Positions 1 to 8,181 of a DNA stretch of 64,000 nt are shown here, in pieces. Every line of letters begins with the position of its first letter. Within the stretch, counting starts at the first letter, position 1. Source of the stretch: Seminavis robusta (taxonomy: Eukaryota; Bacillariophyta; Bacillariophyceae; Naviculales; Naviculaceae); the NCBI GenBank assembly GCA_903772945.1, contig CAICTM010000034.1, forward strand, positions 1 to 64,000, read 5' to 3'. The notes beneath the pieces were generated by a model. That model saw only the letters and a program-made list of their open reading frames with translations. It did not search any database and was not told the DNA's origin. A program made the position numbers and the translations under genes.

Positions 1-1801
1 CAGAACAAACATCCCCAAATACGCACACCTCTAAGAAAAAAAAAGATAAAAAAGAAAGACGTTCCCAGCAGCATTGTAGTCGTTTGGTGTGAGGCCAAGT
101 AGGTCGAAGGCACTTGCCCTTCGATGGTCTCCACATTGACCGAATCCAGCAGTATTCCACAGCCTGTCTGTTCTTCTTCTGCAGACTTTCGATCTTTTCT
201 ATCTTCGTCGTCCGACAACTTGCCGTACCTGTAGGGTTTTCCACAGTTGTCGGGTTTGATCCTCCGTAGAGTCTTTCATCAGTTCTACGTACCCATACTT
301 CGATAAATGGCCATCATCTTGACCTTGTAGAACCTGAACTTCTCATCTTTCCCATCGAAGATGGGATACTTGCTCGACGATGATACTCTACCTCCGTAGA
401 CATCTTTACTTACTTCTCAATTCTTCTCCTTTCTGTTGACAACCTGGATCCACTCACTCTTTCCTGATAGCTATCGTTTTAAAACGTGTTGAAAAGGTGT
501 GAACTTGAACGCACAATTTCTCTAATTTATCAATATCTTCCAGCTTTACTGTCTAGTAGACTGGCTTTTCGTTTCGTTTTCTCTTCCTCTCTCGTTCAGA
601 TTTGTGAGCTCTACAACTGAGCTCCGATATGCATACATAACCAGGATCTTTAGATCCTCTGCTTCTCGCAGTTTCATCTACAGATAGATCTCGTCGATCT
701 ATTCCTGAAGTGCATGGTTGGCCCTGGAGGGCTTTCCCACTTTACTAAACCTATGGACCTTCATCCGTCCATTCATTTGCTCCATCCCGTCGCTCCTTGC
801 ATTCATCTCTTCGACCTAACTTCCTAACCTTTGTAGTTGCATCATCTAGACGACCATTGTCCTCGTTCCTCATACACCTGGCCATCTGATGATGATCGGA
901 TAACCATCTGATTTGAGTCACACATCCCCAATCACGAACCGTGATTGTGGATCCCGAGTCGTCTGTCCGTCATACGAAAATACCTTTCTGACAAGCCAAC
1001 ACTGCCTCTTTCAGAAGAAAGTGATGACATGATAGAAGCTACTAGTACGAAAGTGGTGCTCCTTTACCGTACTGGTACGTATTTGACTGAGTCTCTCTCA
1101 GCTGAGCCCGACTTGGAGAATTGCCGTACTAGCTAGCTAGTATCTATTGCAATAAATGGGTTTCATATATTCTGTCATTAAAGAACTGAGGTTATTCAAG
1201 GTAATATTACCTAGCCTGTCTACGGTCCTGGAAGACCTTATTAATATTTCCGTTCCAATGCCTGCTTGTACGGATAGGCACAGAGAGCTACCGTATCATA
1301 CCGTACCGTCGACAGGAAACGTTTGTAAATCAGAAGGCATCAGACTACTGCTACCGTATGTCTTACTCGTTGGATCTGTTCGTTTGATACTGGCAAGTTT
1401 TCCGCAAACTATTAGTCTAATACCGTATGCATGCATAGAGTCCAGCCTTCAGAATCAATCTCAGGTTATTCCTATGCATATTATCAGTTAGACCAGTGTA
1501 ATTGTGCCGTCACCGGTAGATAATATATCTTATGTCGAAGTTTAGAGTGTGGTATATTGCCACGCATACGTCTCGTCGACCGTCGACGGCGATTTTTGGT
1601 TGGGCCTTTTTGATCGTTTTGCGTTTCACGGAAGTTTGCAGGGCCGCCAAGTGCCAAGCATCGATGCTTCCATCATAATATCGCGCAACGTTAACGCAAC
1701 ACTCCGATCATTCCTTGATAGAAGCATACTAGTAGCATCACCAAAATTTTACTTTCTTTTCTTTCTTTTTGCTTGGTTTCAAGTAACTGTTGTTTGACAC
1801 C
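1..1801. other. Intergenic, no gene recognised
   Basis: No convincing coding frame on either strand. The first kilobase is rich in C and T on the + strand. Only short open frames occur (up to 111 codons, at 1156-1491), without recognisable domains. The last stretch before 1802 is presumably the promoter and 5' UTR of the acidic protein gene. Confidence 0.6.
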
Positions 1802-4084
1802 ATGACGGGTTCAGCAGGTTCAGCAGGCTCAGTAGGTTCAGTACTGAACATGTCTGCTGGAGACTTGGAGTATAGCTACAGCAAGATAGCTAGTACTGTA
1901 GAATCTGAGGAGGAGGAAGACGAAGATTCTCAGTCAGATGAAGAAGATGAAGATGAAGATGAAGCTGACTTGAAGATGATGAAGAAGAAGAGGGAATGTG
2001 AGCAGTGTCTGCAAAGAGCCAAACTCAGGAGGACTGAAGTTGGTGCTGAAGCTGGTGCTGAAGCTGATGAATCTCTCCCTGATCTCATGGTGAGTTTTCT
2101 TAGTGAAGAGGCTGAGGAAGACTCTGTTTGCTCTTGTACTGCTACTGCTACTGCTACTGGCATTGGGTACTCTGAGCAAGCCATGGCTCTGAACGAGGCT
2201 TACATTGCTCTAGAAAACATGAGAAAAGCAAATCTGGAAGTTGCCTTGGCTGGTTCTGATCTTGCCAAGCAAGTAGACATTCATCACTATTGTACTGCTT
2301 GTCTCAAGGACTGCTTAAGTTCAAGTTCAGGGCTAGCTAAGGACCAATGCAGTCTAGCTAAGGAACAAGCTAAGGGGAACAGAAGATTTTCCTTTTCAAG
2401 CCCTGCTTTTGTCAGCAAAGTTCTATTTGTCCTTCGCCACAACAAGAATCCGCCACCTTGCCTGGTCTGTGCCAATCCAGTCTGCAAAAAACACTCGTGT
2501 AGAAAGACCAGGTACACCAGTAAGGATGGACTTTACGTGTGTCAAGATTGCGCCACTCTTTTTAACTCGGAGTCCATTTTGAAACAACTACAACTGCAAG
2601 ATGACTGCTCAGACAACAAAGACAAAGACAACCCCTTCAGTCAAGACCAATTTCTCGTACAGATGATTGATGCATACGACCGGGCACTCATACTCCTCCA
2701 GTATGCCGCGCCCTTTGTGGAGGAAATTGCCACGTGTCTCGAAACCAGTACCAAAAATACCAATCACATTCATCTCAGTAGCAGCAGTGTCGGAATGCTC
2801 GCGGGGGTCACCGGTGTAGGAGCTGTCGCTGGACAAGCCGCGGCAGGAGTTGGATTGACGGCAGCTGCTACCATGCTCACTCCGGTGGGACCGCCTCTCT
2901 TACTCGCGTCTCTGGTACTCGGAGGAACCGCCGCATCCGCCACCATTGGTACTGAAGTCTATCATCATGCCAATCGGCAATCCTACACGCAGCAGTCCGC
3001 CAACAAAATTTTGGCGTGGTATCAGGTCGTCACGTCTATTCAAAAAGCTCTCAATCTACATGACGATCTACATGTACCGACGAGTGATGACGACGACGAT
3101 AATATCCATGGCAAACTACAACCAGAACAAGAAAACGACAGTCCACTCGAGTATCCTTCCTTGGACGCCATTGACGATGATTCAGAAGATGATGAACAAT
3201 CGGTACAGGATGTCACACCTGAACCTAAAACACCGGACACCCAAGCTACCATTGAGCCAACTTGTACTACTACAAGTACCTCGGCTTCTGCTTCTCTCGA
3301 ACACGAACACGAATATGCATTGTCAGCCATTGACGATGACGATGACGATGATGACGAGGAAGAGGAAGTGCCTACTACGAAGTACAAAAATCACCAGGCT
3401 GCGAACGAGTACGAACCGTCGACCATTGACATTGATGATAATGACAACGCAGAGGAGACAGCCGACAAAGAGACTACGACGTTACCAGCCAACAATATCC
3501 AAAAGACTGTCTCGACTGAGGAATACGGCTTGTCAGCCATCGACGACGATTCTGTGGACGCCCGTGACACCGGCAACGAGTCCATCGGCGATGAGGAAGC
3601 CAAATTGGATGAAAACTCCACCGAGGCCCTCTTGCTCGATCCAGTCACCACCAACTCGCAAACAACGCAAACCGTAGCAGTCAAGAGCAACAGCAAACAT
3701 CCCTTGGCATGTCTCATGCCACTGGCGCCACTGTTGGATGATGTCTTGTTGAACATTAGCAAAATGTTCATGGATCCGTCGGGAGGAGCACGTGTGGCCA
3801 TTTCCAGAGCATCCAGTCATGCCTTCAAGGTTGCACAGATCGCTACCATTGCCTGTGGAGCGCTCAGTGCCGCCACGATAGTTCTAGAAATGAACAACTT
3901 CTCCAAGAGTTTGCATCATCTCAAGGCGGGATCGCCCTGTCAAAAGGCACAAATGCTCCGTCGTATTGCTGGGGAGGTGGAACAGAATCTAATGCCGGTG
4001 ACACAAGTTGTGGCGGAGCGGTGTGAGATGTACCGTCGTAATGATGATGGTGACAGCTACGACGAACAGGAACTACTAGATTAG
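1802..4084 (+). CDS. Acidic, Cys-rich protein with ApoL-like hydrophobic segment
   Basis: Single open frame of 760 codons. The first ATG is at 1802 in a good context (gacaccATGac); the frame is open a few codons further up but without ATG. In order: a Ser/Gly start; an acidic Glu/Asp stretch (about 30-60); a Cys-rich region (about 155-265) with CxxC pairs such as HHYCTACLKDC and YVCQDC that could bind zinc; a Gly/Ala hydrophobic segment (about 340-390) whose alternating Gly-Ala-Val pattern recalls the membrane-insertion region of apolipoprotein-L-like proteins; then a long acidic disordered region (about 425-620). That region repeats a motif close to SAIDDD four times. The C-terminus (about 650-745) has a second hydrophobic stretch and a helical segment. 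The ApoL comparison is pattern recognition only. The function is unknown and I see no catalytic motif. Confidence 0.82.
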   Translation: MTGSAGSAGSVGSVLNMSAGDLEYSYSKIASTVESEEEEDEDSQSDEEDEDEDEADLKMMKKKRECEQCLQRAKLRRTEVGAEAGAEADESLPDLMVSFLSEEAEEDSVCSCTATATATGIGYSEQAMALNEAYIALENMRKANLEVALAGSDLAKQVDIHHYCTACLKDCLSSSSGLAKDQCSLAKEQAKGNRRFSFSSPAFVSKVLFVLRHNKNPPPCLVCANPVCKKHSCRKTRYTSKDGLYVCQDCATLFNSESILKQLQLQDDCSDNKDKDNPFSQDQFLVQMIDAYDRALILLQYAAPFVEEIATCLETSTKNTNHIHLSSSSVGMLAGVTGVGAVAGQAAAGVGLTAAATMLTPVGPPLLLASLVLGGTAASATIGTEVYHHANRQSYTQQSANKILAWYQVVTSIQKALNLHDDLHVPTSDDDDDNIHGKLQPEQENDSPLEYPSLDAIDDDSEDDEQSVQDVTPEPKTPDTQATIEPTCTTTSTSASASLEHEHEYALSAIDDDDDDDDEEEEVPTTKYKNHQAANEYEPSTIDIDDNDNAEETADKETTTLPANNIQKTVSTEEYGLSAIDDDSVDARDTGNESIGDEEAKLDENSTEALLLDPVTTNSQTTQTVAVKSNSKHPLACLMPLAPLLDDVLLNISKMFMDPSGGARVAISRASSHAFKVAQIATIACGALSAATIVLEMNNFSKSLHHLKAGSPCQKAQMLRRIAGEVEQNLMPVTQVVAERCEMYRRNDDGDSYDEQELLD

Positions 4085-4163
4085 TGCCAATGATGATGGC
4101 AATGACAAAGAAGGAGACGATGCGAATAGACAGTGAGGCACATTCAATGGAAAGGCCTTGGAG

Positions 4164-5165
4164 TTAGATTAGATAGATAGGATTTAGATAAAATAGTCCA
4201 AAAAACTTATTTATTCTAAGCAAAGGCATATTTCGGCATTCTTCAAAACAACGAGATCTATCAGCATCACTTATTTGCCCAGGGTGATTCGCATGCAACC
4301 AGATCACGACTCCCACTTGACCAGCTTGAGCGGCATGCATGGCAATGTGCATCGGGTGATTGACCAATCCACCATTTTCAAGACGCCACTTCAGAAGTTG
4401 CACGAGCCCACGCGTTCCCACTTCTTGTTCCAACACAGCATCCCACAGGATCCAGCCAGTTTCCACGGCCCATGCCACCAGATCCGGATTGAACGGTTGC
4501 TGTTCCATGACTTTCCAGCCAACTTGCTCCGTTGGCATTCCCTTCCTGCCAGGACGCGAGTGAGAATCCCAATAGTCTGCACACGCCACACTACCGAAAG
4601 CCACACTGACAAAAGTGTCCGTGATGGATTTCTGGCCGCGAGTCCAAAGATCGGGATCCTCTGCACGGTAATACTTGATGTCAGGAGGTCGAGTTGGAAG
4701 GACAACGCGACCATATTTCTTGTAAAGCTCATTGAACCGCTTGTTCACGCCTCCGAAAAAGGCGTAGTGACCAGGACCAAGGAAAGGGAAAATGACGCCA
4801 ATCCAAATCTCCTCTCGCTCCAGCAACTTGGACCAGGTTCTCTTGACTTGCACGCGCCTCTTGGTTGTCTGTGCCGCTTGAATGATGGCATCGAGCTCTT
4901 CCAAATCTTTATGATAGTTGTCCCCTGGCTCAAACTGGAGGATGGCCTGCTTGGCGGCGGTGAGGCTGTTGGACTTGGACTTGAGTGTCGATAGGGGGCG
5001 ATGGCGTGCTCCACAGACAACGAAGAAAGCAAGACTCGCGGCCGCAAAAAAGCAAGTAATTGCCACTTGACGAAGGCACAATACATCCTTGGTATCATGG
5101 TCTTTGTTGAAGGCACGCCACTCCAACAGCATGGCAGCCAATCCGACCACAATGTGGAACACCAT
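4164..5165 (-). CDS. Two-helix membrane protein related to the ankyrin protein at 12783
   Basis: Open frame of 333 codons from ATG at 5165; the frame is open nine codons further up without an ATG. Two hydrophobic segments lie near the N-terminus (about 1-16 and 33-53). They are followed by a helical region and a domain containing FLGPGHYAFFGGVNKRFNEL. That domain clearly matches FVGVGEYAFVGPVNKKMNRL in the ankyrin-repeat protein at 12783-13892, so the two share a diatom-type F-box-like/ankyrin N-terminal module. The C-terminal third has degenerate ankyrin-like helices (AMHAAQAGQVGVVIWL) but no clean repeats. The real N-terminus probably lies further upstream in another frame (see 5166-5316). 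The function is unknown; a membrane-anchored relative of ankyrin adaptors is an inference. Confidence 0.72.
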   Translation of the reverse strand: MVFHIVVGLAAMLLEWRAFNKDHDTKDVLCLRQVAITCFFAAASLAFFVVCGARHRPLSTLKSKSNSLTAAKQAILQFEPGDNYHKDLEELDAIIQAAQTTKRRVQVKRTWSKLLEREEIWIGVIFPFLGPGHYAFFGGVNKRFNELYKKYGRVVLPTRPPDIKYYRAEDPDLWTRGQKSITDTFVSVAFGSVACADYWDSHSRPGRKGMPTEQVGWKVMEQQPFNPDLVAWAVETGWILWDAVLEQEVGTRGLVQLLKWRLENGGLVNHPMHIAMHAAQAGQVGVVIWLHANHPGQISDADRSRCFEECRNMPLLRINKFFGLFYLNPIYLI

Positions 5166-5316
5166 AAGACGGAAATGGATTCTACCAACCAACTCAATGA
5201 ACCAGGAAGGTACTGGTCAGTACCATAAAAATACATGTGGCAGTCATAGCCAGTAGAAAGGGTTGCTGATGGGCGGCTACAATGCCGAAATCATCGTCAA
5301 TCAAACGAAAAGCCAT
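5166..5316 (-). other. Probable 5' coding extension of the 4164-5165 gene, frame broken
   Basis: An ATG at 5316 opens a frame of 40 codons (starting MAFRLIDDD) that ends in a hydrophobic stretch, TATCIFMVLTSTFLV, then TGA. The downstream frame is reached by removing one base, or 1 mod 3 bases. A GT-AG interval of 31 nt (GTACTG to TTGAG) would also join the frames, but that is very short for an intron. Either an indel or a tiny intron would add an N-terminal membrane helix to the downstream protein. Confidence 0.45.
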
Positions 5317-5578
5317 CTTGAGTGGACGTGGACGCTAACTGACTAGCTAGAGATGTACCAGGTACTCACCCCCAAAGAACTGCCATCGTTCATCTGCACA
5401 TTCGTTCTTTCAGTATCCTTCCATCTATCTTTTCATAACTATGGCCATCACAACCGTGACGGGAGGTGCCGAGCAAGCTCCAGGATTCGATTCTGGCTAT
5501 GGTACCGGTACTGGACTGGTAGTAGGCTTGCCATAACACGTGGTGGCTGCATGCCATAGTTGGATAAATCATTAGTTA

Positions 5579-5609
<31 letters not shown>

Positions 5610-6959
5610 GCTAAGGTTAGCTACCGTGGCTGGATGGGTTCATGGGAAAGACGTGATGACCATAGTCCGACCAGCAAAATGGCAATTCTGACAAGTACTT
5701 GTAACCAGCCAACAAGACGAATTTTAAAAACTGAACCAACAAGGAAGCTCACAACGGACCAGAGTTGCATGAACATTTTGTGCGGGACATGAAATTAAAC
5801 AGCACTGGAACCATGTACAAACAAAACAATGGATAGACCCAACAATAACGCCCGTTGCTAGGAAGCAAACGACAGAGATGACCAATGCAAACAAAACAAC
5901 GATGTCTGTCACCAAGCAAACAAAACAAAGAAAGAACGAGCGACCAAGCAAACCAAAGGAAGGAAAAGAAGAAAAGGAGGAAGAATGCCCAGCAAATGAA
6001 TAGTGGATTGGCACCAACCCGATGTGATCCTCCCTCAGGAGTACTACGGCGAAGGCCCCGCACCACCGAAAAAGAAAAAGGCATTTGCTAGTGCTGTTCT
6101 GTTCACCAATAGGGCAACGAAAGCAGCCAACTGTGCCGTGGCGTATGTACTAAATGGTGGCACAAGTCTCTAGTCTACATGTACCTTACCGTACGATACC
6201 GGTACAGTCGTATGAGGCGAAAGGGAAGTAAACCCTCGCACTTGTCGTCACCATGCACCAGAGCAACCCGAGCAACGAACGAAACAACTGAAGTGATGAT
6301 CATCGAGCCACCAGTGCCTCCAAGAAAAATGGAGGTCGGCTGATGGTCAACGTAGGATGAGACATACGTCATTGAAGCACCTCAGATAGAAGCCAGCGTG
6401 AGCGGGTAATCTTTATTTGGCTGCAAACCGGTTGCTATCTCCGGGACAGTCGACCTCCAGCTAGCTACCGTAGGCACTAATCACAAAGTGGATTGGTATG
6501 TAAGGTGAAGCGGAGTCACCATCAGCTGATTTGGAGCCACCATGCATTGGCCAACAGTACATGCCCAACAGTACCAGTATCATACTTCCATTGAATGATC
6601 AATCAATCACTTGCACTGTTTCCCTCCCAGAACTACCAACCGGTCGTATCTAGCTACTGGTAGCTACTGGTAGCTAGCTAGCCATTGTGTTCAATTGTCT
6701 TTTGAAGTTCAGGAACGCATGGTTATTAGCATTCGATTGTACGGATTTACGCAGCTTGCTGGCTAAAGCAATCCGTAACCCTAACAAAAGTTCCTTTCTC
6801 ACTACATGTAGTGCACTGGTTGGTTGGCGAGACTGCTTTCCCAACTCGGCGACCATGACATTCGAGCACCCGAGTGACCCTCAGTCGCTCTGATGTTTCT
6901 ACCGTTGCGTTGCGTTGTTTGTACATGTAGATCTAGCTATAGTTGAAGAATCAATCAGG
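5317..6959. other. Intergenic with TTAG microsatellite
   Basis: No gene seen. It holds a TTAG tandem run at about 5574-5608, TACCGGTA palindromes at 5512 and 6197, and TAGCTAGC runs near 6660-6680. Short open frames here look accidental. Confidence 0.55.
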
Positions 6960-7865
6960 ATGAGTGTCAGTAATGGTACTAGTAGAGTTCATGATGAAGA
7001 TGAAGATGAAGATGACGTGGAAGACGTGAGTGATTCGGAAGATTCCGAATGTGACCATGATCTACTAGTAGCTGAAATTCAAGCTGCAAGCAATAAGCGG
7101 CGTCGCGTAAATGTAAGCATTCGTTCGGACGTGATTGTGGTTGTGGGAAACCAAGAGTTTGCTGAAGAAAGTCGCAGTCTTTCGTCTTGGAGTGACTATT
7201 TCAATGCTGCCTTGCAAGGAGGATACAAGGAGTCGAGTACGCGACGTCTCGAGTTGCCTTCCCACTTGAGTGATCCCGAAGAATGGACGTTGGTCAAAGC
7301 ACTTACGCTACCCTTTGCAACGGCAAAACTCACAAAAGCCAACGTCTGGAAGATTCTCCCCTGGTTCGATTTCTTGGGAGTGCCACGAGGAATTGATGCC
7401 GTAGACAGACTCGCTCTAGAACTCGTGCCCGAGTGGGGATTTGCCGATATGGTAGACTTTCTCGCTCTCTGCTTGCAGCACTCTCTACCAAAGGCCACCA
7501 AGGAGTCCCTCAAAAAGATTTGAAAATCAATCGAAGGACGTCCGGGAATCAACAAGGAAGATGTTCTGCAAAAACTTTGTACACTTTTAGAAACAAATGA
7601 AGTTTGTAGGCATGCACTGTTCAAGAGTCTACAGCCCTTTCTACCTTCCACCATTCAAACCAAAAAAGACTTTGATGACAATATTGGAAACAGCTTACTT
7701 CCATCGGTCATGTACGCAAACATGCAGTTGAAAGAAAGAGACGCAGAGTTCAAAAATATTGGACAAATGGTCATTTACGCCGCCAATGAAGACTGCGATG
7801 TATACGAACTCAAGGAAGAACTAGAATTGGGAACCAGGTTCCTGGTTCATCATCTGGATCCATAA
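6960..7865 (+). pseudogene. BTB/POZ-like gene interrupted by in-frame TGA
   Basis: ATG at 6960 opens a frame of 187 codons ending at TGA 7521-7523. The same frame then stays open for another 113 codons to TAA at 7863-7865. The N-terminus is acidic, followed by KRRR (a possible nuclear signal). A BTB/POZ-like section follows: SDVIVVVGNQEF, then SWSDYFNAALQGGYKE, then hydrophobic helices, as in BTB proteins where the first strand is a hydrophobic V-x-V run. The part after the TGA continues as good helical protein (KEDVLQKLCTLLE) with no frame change. A single substitution (for example TGG to TGA), stop read-through or, less likely, selenocysteine would explain it. If translated only to the TGA, the product is a 187-residue BTB fragment. 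Confidence 0.6.
7521..7523 (+). other. In-frame TGA inside BTB-like gene
   Basis: TGA between SLKKI and KSIEGRPGINK; the reading frame is otherwise open from 6960 to 7865. Confidence 0.9.
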
Positions 7866-8181
7866 TACCCTACCGGTAGTGGATAAGAATACATACAACG
7901 ATATACATACTAGTATAGGTTTTATCACTAGTTTGGCAAAGACAAACCCATTGGGTCCACGAGTGCATGCCTTCTCTCTGCGGCGCTCCAAGTTTCGACA
8001 AGCAACTCCACCGCCAAGACAGATCAACGCTTCCGGGGACTCTATTTGATGCATTCTATGATTTTAAAAAACTGCTTTATTACTACTATCAAACTTTCAA
8101 CAGCCCGCCCGTGATACGAGGCGATTCGATTCTTTCTTCACCAAGCATGTTATCTAATCATCAATCTGTTGATTTTCGGCT
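7866..8181. other. Short convergent intergenic gap
   Basis: 316 bp between the BTB-like gene (+) and the ABC gene (-), so it carries both 3' ends. A TACCGGTA palindrome lies at 7871-7878. Nothing else recognised. Confidence 0.5.

Noticed and set aside
2946-3677. 243-codon plus-strand frame inside the acidic protein gene
   Set aside because: Shadow of the Asp/Glu-rich main frame; basic Met/Thr-rich translation without a domain.
7521-7523. Selenocysteine codon
   Set aside because: Kept only as a minor option: no Cys/Sec redox motif around it and no SECIS element could be recognised by eye.
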